Source of the DNA: Clostridiaceae bacterium | GTDB lineage: Bacteria > Bacillota > Clostridia > Oscillospirales > Acutalibacteraceae | Length of the DNA: 10,095 bases | Direction: 5' to 3' | Assembly (NCBI GenBank): GCA_016293225.1 | Contig: JAEDEQ010000064.1 | Span: 1-10,095 of the forward strand | In this document: one piece after another, positions 1 to 5,486 of the stretch | Position numbering within the stretch: the stretch's first letter is position 1 | Layout of the letters: every line of letters starts with the position of its first letter | Notes under the pieces: generated by a model | What the model was told of the DNA's origin: nothing | The model's input: only the letters and a program-made list of their open reading frames with translations | The model's database searches: none | Made by a program: the position numbers and the translations under genes

Positions 1-2
1 AA

Positions 3-37
3 ATCTAATATCTAAAATCTAATATCTGAAATCTAAA
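3..37. repeat. Five-copy heptad tandem repeat (ATCTAAW)
   Basis: Five units in exact 7-bp phase starting at 3, 10, 17, 24 and 31: ATCTAAT, ATCTAAA, ATCTAAT, ATCTGAA, ATCTAAA. The last unit overlaps the dnaN stop codon (33-35). Seen directly. The reverse complement (TTTAGAT/ATTAGAT) matches the array at 9629-9663, so the two arrays are inverted relative to each other. The array may continue left of the window. Its function is unknown; it resembles the short tandem heptanucleotide repeats described in other bacteria. Confidence 0.85.
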
Positions 38-1127
38 TTCTGACCGGAAGAACAAGGAAAAGGAACTTGTCGCCCTCTGTCGGAAGAATGAGGATAGGCT
101 GGCTTGAGGAATTGAGCTCAAGTCTGACCTCATCGCTTTCGGTTGCCTTGAGCGCGTCAAGCACAAATTTGCTGTTGAAGCCTATTTCAATATTGCCGCC
201 CTCAATTTCTGCCGGCATTTTGTCGTTTGCCGTACCTATTGACGTTACGGAAGAAAATTTGAGCACACCGTTTTCGATAAGGCAGCGGACGGGACTTGAA
301 CGGTCGGTGATGATAAGCGAAGTCCTTTCAACACATTCAATAAGCCTTTTTGTTCCGGCTTTTATTTTTGTTGAGGACGTTACGGGTATTGCGGCCTTGT
401 AATCAATAAAGTTACCCTCAAGCAGGCGGGAAATTACGCGGTATTCGCCGATTTCAAAGCAGATGTGTCTTTTTCCGACGCTTATTGAGCAGAAGCCTTC
501 ATCGTCCTCGGAAAGCTTGATGACCTCTCCGAGCGTTTTGGCCGGAACAACAAAGGCAACCTCGTCTCCGCTGTAATCAATATCTTCGCGGCGGACGGCA
601 AGCCTTGCTCCGTCAACGGCAACAAGAACAATTTTTCCGTCTGAAATCTCAAACCTTACGCCCGAATGGACGGGATTCCTTTCGCTTGTTGAAACGGAGA
701 AAATCGTTTTTCTTATCATGTCTTTCAAAAGTGCCTGATTGATAACAATCGGAAAGCCTGCGGAAACCTCCGGAATATCGGGGTACTCGTCCGCCGAAGT
801 TCCGATTATTGAATATTGAACCTCGCCGCTTATTATTTTGCAGATATTCCTGTCGTCGCTTTCGATTGAAACGGTATCGTCCGGAACCATTCGGAGAATG
901 TCGCAGAGATTGCGCGCGTTGAGAATGACGTTTCCGTTTTCCTCAACCTCGGCGGCAATATAGGTTTCCGAGCCAACCTCAAGGTCGTAGCCCGTGAGCC
1001 TTATCGAATCGGAAAGGGCGCTTATAAGGATACCCTCAATGGCGGGTATTGTTGATTTTGACGAAACGGTGCGCTGCACGTTCATGCAGGCCTTTGAAAG
1101 CTTTGCGCTGTCGCAAACGATTTTCAT
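33..1127 (-). CDS. dnaN: DNA polymerase III subunit beta (sliding clamp)
   Basis: The beta clamp is a ring-shaped homodimer that encircles DNA and tethers the replicative polymerase and repair partners. The product is 364 aa, close to the usual 365-380, and reads as three consecutive clamp subdomains of about 120 residues. The N-terminus (MKIVCDSAKLSKACMNVQRTV, then STIPAIEGI) and the C-terminus (LFLVLPVRI, matching the usual P-M/V-R-L/I ending) are typical. I place the start at the ATG at 1125-1127 rather than seven codons upstream. GGAGG sits 7 nt before it, and the family begins with M-K-I/F. The gene lies downstream of dnaA on the same strand, the standard dnaA-dnaN arrangement, across a gap that contains the putative origin-unwinding element. 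No clear terminator is visible after the stop before the window ends. The last codons overlap a heptad repeat. Confidence 0.97.
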   Translation of the reverse strand: MKIVCDSAKLSKACMNVQRTVSSKSTIPAIEGILISALSDSIRLTGYDLEVGSETYIAAEVEENGNVILNARNLCDILRMVPDDTVSIESDDRNICKIISGEVQYSIIGTSADEYPDIPEVSAGFPIVINQALLKDMIRKTIFSVSTSERNPVHSGVRFEISDGKIVLVAVDGARLAVRREDIDYSGDEVAFVVPAKTLGEVIKLSEDDEGFCSISVGKRHICFEIGEYRVISRLLEGNFIDYKAAIPVTSSTKIKAGTKRLIECVERTSLIITDRSSPVRCLIENGVLKFSSVTSIGTANDKMPAEIEGGNIEIGFNSKFVLDALKATESDEVRLELNSSSQPILILPTEGDKFLFLVLPVRI

Positions 1128-1158
1128 GATTCTTCCTCCGTTTTTCAAGTAATGTAAG

Positions 1159-1197
1159 AATAAAAAAAATAGTAGTAGTAGTAGACGGCGTTGAAAA
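1159..1197 (-). other. oriC: Putative origin unwinding element: DnaA-box-like 9-mer, GC spacer, five DnaA-trios, T-run
   Basis: Read on the minus strand, the order is TTTTCAACG (1197-1189), the GC-rich tetramer CCGT, CTA five times perfectly (1184-1170), then TTTTTTTT and more A/T. The complementary strand therefore carries five consecutive 5'-TAG trinucleotides (3'-GAT-5' repeats). This is the DnaA-trio arrangement known from the Bacillus subtilis basal unwinding system, where DnaA box, short GC-rich stretch, trios and A/T-rich DNA follow each other in the dnaA-dnaN gap. Gene context and orientation match: dnaA, box, trio, dnaN. The box itself is non-canonical and only an inference. The trio array is seen directly, and its role as the unwinding site is inferred by analogy. 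Confidence 0.72.
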
Positions 1198-1211
1198 AGA
1201 GGAAAACGCCG
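1186..1211. other. Inverted repeat beside the trio array (7-bp arms)
   Basis: CGGCGTT (1186-1192) and AACGCCG (1205-1211) are perfect 7-bp arms around a 12-nt spacer. On the minus strand the hairpin is followed by about 17 nt of CTA repeat before the T-run, so it is not a canonical dnaA terminator. It overlaps the proposed DnaA-box-like 9-mer next to the trios. It could be a structural part of the origin or a weak attenuator between dnaA and dnaN; neither is shown. Confidence 0.5.
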
Positions 1212-1262
1212 CTTCCGCTTTGTTTTAAAGGAATCCGAGGGTTTTCTGAAGTGTTGGGCCGG

Positions 1263-1353
1263 TGTTTAAAATTACCTGTTTTTAACAGTTCTTTTCCGTA
1301 AATATGGAAAATGTTGAAAACCTGATGTTAAATGTTAAAAACTTTGTTAAAAA
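1263..1353. other. oriC: Cluster of DnaA-box-like 9-mers, TTTT(T/C)AACA
   Basis: Three exact copies of TTTTTAACA lie here: plus strand 1279-1287, minus strand 1333-1341 and 1345-1353, the last two 12 bp apart and both within TGTTAAAAACT. Close relatives on the minus strand are TTTTCAACA (1312-1320), TTTTAAACA (1263-1271) and CATTTAACA (1326-1334). The 9-mer agrees with the classical DnaA box TTATCCACA at positions 1, 2, 4, 7, 8 and 9. I found no TTATCCACA in this gap. The same 9-mer recurs upstream of mnmG. Calling these DnaA boxes is an inference from position, repetition and partial consensus. Confidence 0.55.
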
Positions 1354-1364
1354 CTCCGCCGGTT

Positions 1365-2669
1365 TTATTCCTCGTTGATATTTTTTATAATGTCGTCAAC
1401 CGTGGCCTTGAGCTGAACGTTATCGTTGAGCTTTTCTTCAATCTCCTTGAGCGAATATATTATTGTTGAATAATGCTTATTGCCGAATTCAGCGCCTATT
1501 GCCTTGAGCGAAAGGGAGGTGACAACATGAACGATGTATATTGCAACCTGCCTTGCAAGGGAAATGTTTGCGTTGCGCTTGTCCGAGCGGATATCGGCAG
1601 GGGTAACGTTAAAGGTTCTTGAGACCTCGGAAATAATGTTTTCAACCGTGACGGGGAGGGGCTGATTGTCATTGATAATGTCGCTTATGGCGCGCTTTGC
1701 AATGGCAACATTAGGCTTTGTTCCCTCAACGTCCTGATAGGCCTTGATTTTTTTAACCGCGCCCTCAAGCTGACGGATATTCTTTTTAATGTTTTCTGCA
1801 AGGTAATTTACCACCTCGTCCGAAAGCTCAATGTTCAGCTCATCGCTCTTTTTCTTGATGATGGCCATTCTTGTTTCAAGGTTCGGCGGCTGGATATCCG
1901 CAATAAGTCCGCATTCAAAGCGGGTGCGCAGACGCTCCTCAAGGGTCATCATCTCCTTAGGCGGACGGTCGGAGGTGAGGACAATCTGCTTTCCGGCGTC
2001 GTTGAGCGCATTGAAGGTATGGAAGAACTCCTCCTGAGTGGCCTCCTTTTTGGAAATGAACTGGATATCGTCCACCAGAAGAAGGTCGGCACTGCGGTAT
2101 TTTTCATGGAAAGCATGGGTGTTGTGATTTCCGATATAATAGACAAGCTCGTTTGTGAAGTGTTCGCCGCTTGTATAGATTATGTTTGCGTTCGGTCTGT
2201 CCTCTTTCACCTGGTTCATGATTGCGCACAGCAAATGCGTTTTACCGAGTCCGCTGTGGCCGTAAATGAACAGCGGATTATATGCCTTTCCGGGCGAATG
2301 GGCAACGTTGAGAGCGGCGGCATGGGCAAAGCGGTTGGACGGACCTATGATGAAATTATCAAAGGTGTAGTTATAATCCGCACCGGCGCGGTTTTCCTGC
2401 TTTTCTTCCTCTTCGTCCTCCTCGTCTCCGGGCGATTCAAGCCTGAGAAGAACGGAAAAGCCGAGAACCTCCTCGCAGGTTTTTTCAATAAGCTCGGTAA
2501 ATTTTGAAGATATGATTTTCTTTTTAAATTCACTGATTGAAAGCGTGAGAGTATCGTCCTTGAACTCAATGAATTCAAGCGGAGCGAGCCAGACGTTATA
2601 CGCAACCTCGCTGACCTTTGTTTTAAGCAGGTCCTTGATAATGACCCATATTTCATCAAAAGAATCCAT
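1365..2669 (-). CDS. dnaA: Chromosomal replication initiator protein DnaA
   Basis: DnaA is the AAA+ ATPase that binds and melts the origin. At 434 aa it is slightly short but complete. Domain I covers residues 1-75, followed by a short acidic linker (about 79-95, rich in D and E). The AAA+ domain has Walker A GHSGLGKT (137-144), Walker B LLLVDD (196-201), sensor I near LTSDRPP (231-237) and the probable arginine finger in LRTRF (R250). Domain IV is about 340-434. The start at 2667-2669 is fixed by a near-perfect TAAGGAGG at 2676-2683. The odd part is the DNA-binding signature. Where most bacteria have GGRDHTTV, this protein has GNKHYSTI (396-403). Aligned to E. coli, K415, P423, D433, H434 and T435 become H381, K389, H399, Y400 and S401, while R399 is kept as R365. 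Altered box specificity is therefore plausible. Confidence 0.97.
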   Translation of the reverse strand: MDSFDEIWVIIKDLLKTKVSEVAYNVWLAPLEFIEFKDDTLTLSISEFKKKIISSKFTELIEKTCEEVLGFSVLLRLESPGDEEDEEEEKQENRAGADYNYTFDNFIIGPSNRFAHAAALNVAHSPGKAYNPLFIYGHSGLGKTHLLCAIMNQVKEDRPNANIIYTSGEHFTNELVYYIGNHNTHAFHEKYRSADLLLVDDIQFISKKEATQEEFFHTFNALNDAGKQIVLTSDRPPKEMMTLEERLRTRFECGLIADIQPPNLETRMAIIKKKSDELNIELSDEVVNYLAENIKKNIRQLEGAVKKIKAYQDVEGTKPNVAIAKRAISDIINDNQPLPVTVENIISEVSRTFNVTPADIRSDKRNANISLARQVAIYIVHVVTSLSLKAIGAEFGNKHYSTIIYSLKEIEEKLNDNVQLKATVDDIIKNINEE

Positions 2670-2757
2670 GTGTTTCCTCCTTAGGGAAAAAGGGACGTCT
2701 GCCGTTTTCCGGTGTAATGTTTTTATAAAAATCTTTTCTTTTAACAGCGTTGCGCGC

Positions 2758-2785
2758 TTGACTTCAGCGTGCGAGGAAGTATAAT
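2758..2785 (+). promoter_or_regulatory. Promoter candidate reading toward ogg
   Basis: TTGACT (2758-2763), 16-bp spacer, TATAAT (2780-2785): five of six and six of six matches to the sigma-A hexamers. Transcription would start near 2792 and leave a leader of about 200 nt before the ogg start at 2989. Confidence 0.5.
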
Positions 2786-2851
2786 ACTATATATAATGAA
2801 ACAGAACGGACGGCAAAACAGCCGGTTAAAAACAAAAAACTCATACATTTA

Positions 2852-2880
2852 ATTATAGCATAAAAAAGAGCTTAATGCAA
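2852..2880 (-). promoter_or_regulatory. Promoter candidate reading toward dnaA
   Basis: On the minus strand TATAAT (2852-2857) is preceded by TGC, an extended -10. A weak -35 TTGCAT (2875-2880) lies at a 17-bp spacing. The start near 2845 would give a dnaA leader of about 175 nt. It would also overlap the plus-strand transcript starting near 2792 by some 50 bp. Confidence 0.42.
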
Positions 2881-2988
2881 GTGTTACGCAATATTTTGAC
2901 CGTTACAAGCGTTTTTTTAATTTTCTGCATTCCGGTCTCAATTTTTGCAAGCACTCTCAAAAGGCGGTTTTTTGAGGAGAAAAAGGCA

Positions 2989-3807
2989 ATGAAAATAAAA
3001 ACGATAAAAAATGACCTCATTTTGGAAGATATCGAGTGCTTCAACGTCGGACTGAGCGTTGACTGCGGTCAGGCTTTCCGCTGGGTAAAAAGGGAGGACG
3101 GCTCATTTCACGGCGTTATCTTCAAAAAAGCAGTGGATATTGTTCAGAACGAAAATGAAATTATCTTCAAAAATACCGATGAAAAAGCTTTTCATGAGCT
3201 TCTTTCGCCGTATTTTGACCTTGAGCGCGACTACGCAAAAATCTGCGCCTCGTTTGACGATAAGTATCTTAAAGAAGCCTGCAAGGAATACTGCGGAATA
3301 AGAATCCTGCACCAGGAGCCGTGGGAGGCTCTGTGTTCGTTTATTATTTCACAGAATAATAATATACCGAGGATAAAAGGAATAATTGAAAGGCTTTGCT
3401 CCTCCTTCGGAGAGAAGATTGGAGAAAGCGACTTTACCTTTCCTTCCTGCGAAAGGCTTGCCGCTTTGAGCGAGGAGGAGCTTGCGCCGCTGCGCGCGGG
3501 CTTTCGCAATAAGTACATACTTGACGCGGCAAGAAAGGTAGCCTGCGGTGAGGTTGATTTTGAAAAAATAAAAGCCGCACCCTTTGATGAGGCGCGGCAG
3601 GAGCTTTTGAAAATTAAGGGAGTCGGCGAAAAGGTTGCCCAGTGCGCTTTGCTTTACGGCTTCGGAAGAATGGAAGCTTTTCCGGTTGACGTCTGGGTAA
3701 AAAGGATACTTTCCGAGCTTTACCCGGACGGCTTTCCGCAGTGTGCAAAGGGTGTTGAGGGCATTGCTCAGCAGTATCTGTTTCATTGGAGGAGAAATTT
3801 AAACTGA
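2989..3807 (+). CDS. ogg: 8-oxoguanine DNA glycosylase/AP lyase (OGG1-like, clostridial type)
   Basis: This enzyme excises 8-oxoguanine opposite cytosine and nicks the abasic site. The 272-aa product has the OGG1/AlkA helix-hairpin-helix fold. The N-terminal domain has GLSVDCGQAFRW (21-32), a middle segment has FIISQNNNIPRI (118-129, matching the eukaryotic OGG1 NNNIARI segment), and the HhH is LLKIKGVGEKVAQC (206-219) with predicted catalytic Lys215. PVDVW (232-236) supplies Asp234. The C-terminal GIAQQYLFHW is typical of clostridial Ogg. I choose the ATG at 2989 because GAGGAG lies at 2974-2979 and the OGG domain begins there. The longer frame from 2875 adds a hydrophobic stretch without domain match. 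This is the only plus-strand gene recognised in the window. It is inserted between dnaA and parB, and its stop is 5 bp from the parB stop. Confidence 0.93.
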   Translation: MKIKTIKNDLILEDIECFNVGLSVDCGQAFRWVKREDGSFHGVIFKKAVDIVQNENEIIFKNTDEKAFHELLSPYFDLERDYAKICASFDDKYLKEACKEYCGIRILHQEPWEALCSFIISQNNNIPRIKGIIERLCSSFGEKIGESDFTFPSCERLAALSEEELAPLRAGFRNKYILDAARKVACGEVDFEKIKAAPFDEARQELLKIKGVGEKVAQCALLYGFGRMEAFPVDVWVKRILSELYPDGFPQCAKGVEGIAQQYLFHWRRNLN

Positions 3808-3812
3808 TTATA

Positions 3813-4613
3813 CTATTTGCTTTCAACGCTTTTCGGAATCGTTATATGATAGATGAACCTGTCCTCCGTCTCCTGTTTGTTAACATCTGCATTGATTCCG
3901 GAATCCTGCATTGTTTTTATCGCTCCCTCAACTGTGTTGAGGAAAATTTTTACGCTGCTGAACGCGCGCTTTGTTGTGCGCTTCGGCGGATTTTTTTTTG
4001 CAAGGAACTCCTCTATATATTTTTCTGTTTGTGAAACATTCATTTTTCTTTCAATAACTTTTTTCAGTATCGGAACAACGTCTTCTTCTTCAAGGCGCAG
4101 CAGAGCGCGAGCATGACGTTCCGAAAGCGAATTTTGAATCAGCAGCTTCTGCGCCTCCCTCGGCAGAGTCAACAGCCGTAGCTTGTTTGAAACCGTTGAC
4201 GGCGCTTTGCCGAGTCTGCGCGCGGCCTCCTCCTGCGAGAGCGAAAACTGTTCTGTCAGCTTTTCAATCGCAAGCGCTTCTTCAAAATAGCCCAAATTCT
4301 GCCGCTGCAGGTTTTCAATGAGCGAATATATGGCGGATTTCAGTTCGTTCACATCAACAACAATGCACGGAACAACCACCATTCCCGCAAGGCGCGACGC
4401 TCTGAGCCTGCGCTCCCCGGAAACCAGCTCATAGCCCTTTGATGTTTCCCGGACAGTAATCGGCTGCAAAATTCCGTTCATTCTTATGCTTATTGCAAGA
4501 TTGACAAGCTCGCTCTGGTCAAATACCCTGCGCGGCTGGTTCGGATTGGGATAGATTTTTTCGTTTGGTATCAGCAGCACCTGTCCTGCCGAGCGCGGCT
4601 TTTCACCGTTCAA
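3813..4613 (-). CDS. parB: ParB/Noc-family chromosome partition protein
   Basis: ParB-family proteins are CTP-dependent clamps that load on parS and help segregate origins; the Noc branch prevents division over the nucleoid. The 266-aa product has the N-terminal CTPase domain with PNPNQPRR (22-29), GERRLRAS (66-73) and ENLQRQNL (100-107), the HTH domain around 126-172, and a C-terminal dimerisation segment. At the four positions that separate ParB from Noc specificity (ParB R/T/A/G, Noc Q/K/K/R), it has P138, K144, T149 and R166, so two are Noc-like and two are neither. The N-terminus (MNGEKPRSAG) lacks an obvious Noc-type amphipathic membrane helix. The start is a TTG at 4611-4613 with GGGAGG 8 nt upstream. 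Two perfect parS sites lie nearby, but no parA/soj is seen. Whether this is the main ParB or a Noc is unresolved. Confidence 0.92.
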   Translation of the reverse strand: MNGEKPRSAGQVLLIPNEKIYPNPNQPRRVFDQSELVNLAISIRMNGILQPITVRETSKGYELVSGERRLRASRLAGMVVVPCIVVDVNELKSAIYSLIENLQRQNLGYFEEALAIEKLTEQFSLSQEEAARRLGKAPSTVSNKLRLLTLPREAQKLLIQNSLSERHARALLRLEEEDVVPILKKVIERKMNVSQTEKYIEEFLAKKNPPKRTTKRAFSSVKIFLNTVEGAIKTMQDSGINADVNKQETEDRFIYHITIPKSVESK

Positions 4614-4628
4614 AATGAAAACCTCCCT

Positions 4629-4666
4629 TTATTGTTTCTAAAGATACAATAACTTTAGCACAATAA
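4629..4666. promoter_or_regulatory. Operator candidate in the parB leader: three TTATTGT/ACAATAA copies
   Basis: TTATTGT (4629-4635) and ACAATAA (4646-4652) form a 7-bp inverted repeat. The spacer adds three further pairs (TCT/AGA) after one mismatch. A third copy, ACAATAA, is at 4660-4666, 14 bp from the second. The set runs from just upstream of the parB ribosome binding site through the predicted -10, the right place for a repressor site. It could also fold as an mRNA hairpin. No regulator is identified. Confidence 0.45.
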
Positions 4667-4680
4667 GGAAGGCTTGTCCA
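4652..4680 (-). promoter_or_regulatory. Promoter candidate for parB
   Basis: On the minus strand TGGACA (4675-4680), 17-bp spacer, TAAAGT (4652-4657): five of six and four of six matches to sigma-A hexamers. The start would be near 4645, with the leader running into the GGGAGG at 4622-4627. It lies in the 113-bp gap after rsmG, so parB may have its own promoter in addition to any read-through from mnmG-rsmG. Confidence 0.5.
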
Positions 4681-4726
4681 CTGTTTTCATTTTTGGTTGT
4701 TTTTGGTTTTTCAGTCTGTATTCATC

Positions 4727-5443
4727 TTATTCGAGCGGATTTTTTGAAATTTTTGCCGATGGGCGCGGATATTTGCCGTTTGTGGGCGAAAGCTTTTTGA
4801 TGATTATTATGTTCCGCTCCCCTGCTTCAAAAAGCTCAAATTTATGCGTTCTTTCCGTTTTTCCGCCGAGGGCTGCAATCGCTTTTTCCGCACCGGCAAG
4901 CTCCTCTTCGGATTTTGCCGCTTTCATGGAAATGAAGCTTCCTCCCGGTTTTACAAACGGCAGGCAGTATTCCGCAAGCTCCCTGAGGTTTGCAACAGCC
5001 CTTGCCGTTGCAAAGTCAAATTTTTCGCGGTACTGCTTGTTCTGTCCTGCTTCCTCCGCCCTCGAATGGAGCAGAACCGCCTCAAGACCGATGTTTTTAA
5101 GAATGTCCTCAATTACTGTCAGCTTCTTTTTTGTGCTGTCCAGCAGCGTCAGACGGATATCCGGGCGCGCAATGAGCAGCGCAAGACCGGGAAAGCCTGC
5201 GCCCGTTCCAACGTCAATCAGGCTTGCACCCTGCGGAATTTCGCAGTATCTGAGCACCGAAAGGCTGTCCGCAAAGTGTTTGAGCGCAATTCCGTCCGGG
5301 TCGGTAATCGCGGTAAGATTGATTTTTCCGTTCCATTCGGCAAGCAGTCTGCCGTAGATATCAAAGCGCTCAAGCGCTGTTTTGTCAAGCTCAACGCCGA
5401 AAGCGTGTGCATATTTTTTAAGTTTTTCAAGCGGTATAAACAT
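4727..5443 (-). CDS. rsmG: 16S rRNA (guanine-N7)-methyltransferase RsmG (GidB)
   Basis: RsmG methylates N7 of G527 (E. coli numbering) in the 16S rRNA 530 loop using S-adenosylmethionine; loss gives low-level streptomycin resistance in several species. The 238-aa length is normal. Visible motifs are EWNGKINLTAI (36-46), KHFADSL (55-61), the SAM-binding LIDVGTGAGFPG (75-86), RAEE (128-131), TARAV (146-150) and the C-terminal KYPR...NPLE. The start at 5441-5443 follows an AAGGAAAGG-type ribosome binding site. An ATG formed inside the upstream parS (MFHVKH) is in a different frame and cannot be the start. The gene follows mnmG by 43 bp, in the classical mnmG-rsmG-parB order. Confidence 0.96.
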   Translation of the reverse strand: MFIPLEKLKKYAHAFGVELDKTALERFDIYGRLLAEWNGKINLTAITDPDGIALKHFADSLSVLRYCEIPQGASLIDVGTGAGFPGLALLIARPDIRLTLLDSTKKKLTVIEDILKNIGLEAVLLHSRAEEAGQNKQYREKFDFATARAVANLRELAEYCLPFVKPGGSFISMKAAKSEEELAGAEKAIAALGGKTERTHKFELFEAGERNIIIIKKLSPTNGKYPRPSAKISKNPLE

Positions 5444-5461
5444 GGCCTTTCCTTTCCGCCG

Positions 5462-5477
5462 TGTTTCACGTGAAACA
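5462..5477. other. parS: parS centromere site (mnmG-rsmG gap)
   Basis: TGTTTCACGTGAAACA, a perfect 16-bp palindrome identical to the consensus ParB-binding site of Bacillus and most bacteria. It lies in the short gap between the mnmG stop and the rsmG ribosome binding site, about 850 bp from parB. Confidence 0.97.
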
Positions 5478-5486
5478 ACGGTCAGC

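Larger units (their letters stand above)
2670..2988. promoter_or_regulatory. Divergent dnaA/ogg intergenic region
   Basis: This 319-bp gap separates the divergent dnaA and ogg starts. It holds a minus-strand promoter candidate for dnaA (2852-2880), a plus-strand candidate for ogg (2758-2785), and two one-mismatch copies of the TTTTTAACA 9-mer: CTTTTAACA at 2738-2746 and TTTTTAACC on the minus strand at 2824-2832. Both 9-mers lie in the presumed dnaA leader, where DnaA autoregulation would be expected. The ogg reading frame stays open back to an ATG at 2875 and would add a hydrophobic 38-residue extension, which I judge to be non-coding. No RNA gene is recognised. Confidence 0.5.

Noticed and set aside
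1169..1197. dnaN promoter TTTTCA-17-TACTAT built from the trinucleotide repeat
   Set aside because: Only four of six matches in each hexamer, and the same bases are better explained as the trio array. A weak promoter there cannot be excluded.
2019..2507. 162-codon plus-strand open frame inside dnaA
   Set aside because: It lies antisense to a clear dnaA coding sequence, with no recognisable domain and no ribosome binding site considered convincing.
2875..2988. N-terminal extension of Ogg resembling a signal peptide
   Set aside because: The hydrophobic stretch comes from A/T-rich DNA. The OGG domain and a good ribosome binding site both point to the ATG at 2989, and an exported OGG makes little sense.
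5218..5478. Minus-strand frame starting MFHVKH inside parS, as an alternative rsmG start
   Set aside because: It is not in the rsmG frame, and the RsmG N-terminus is complete from 5443.
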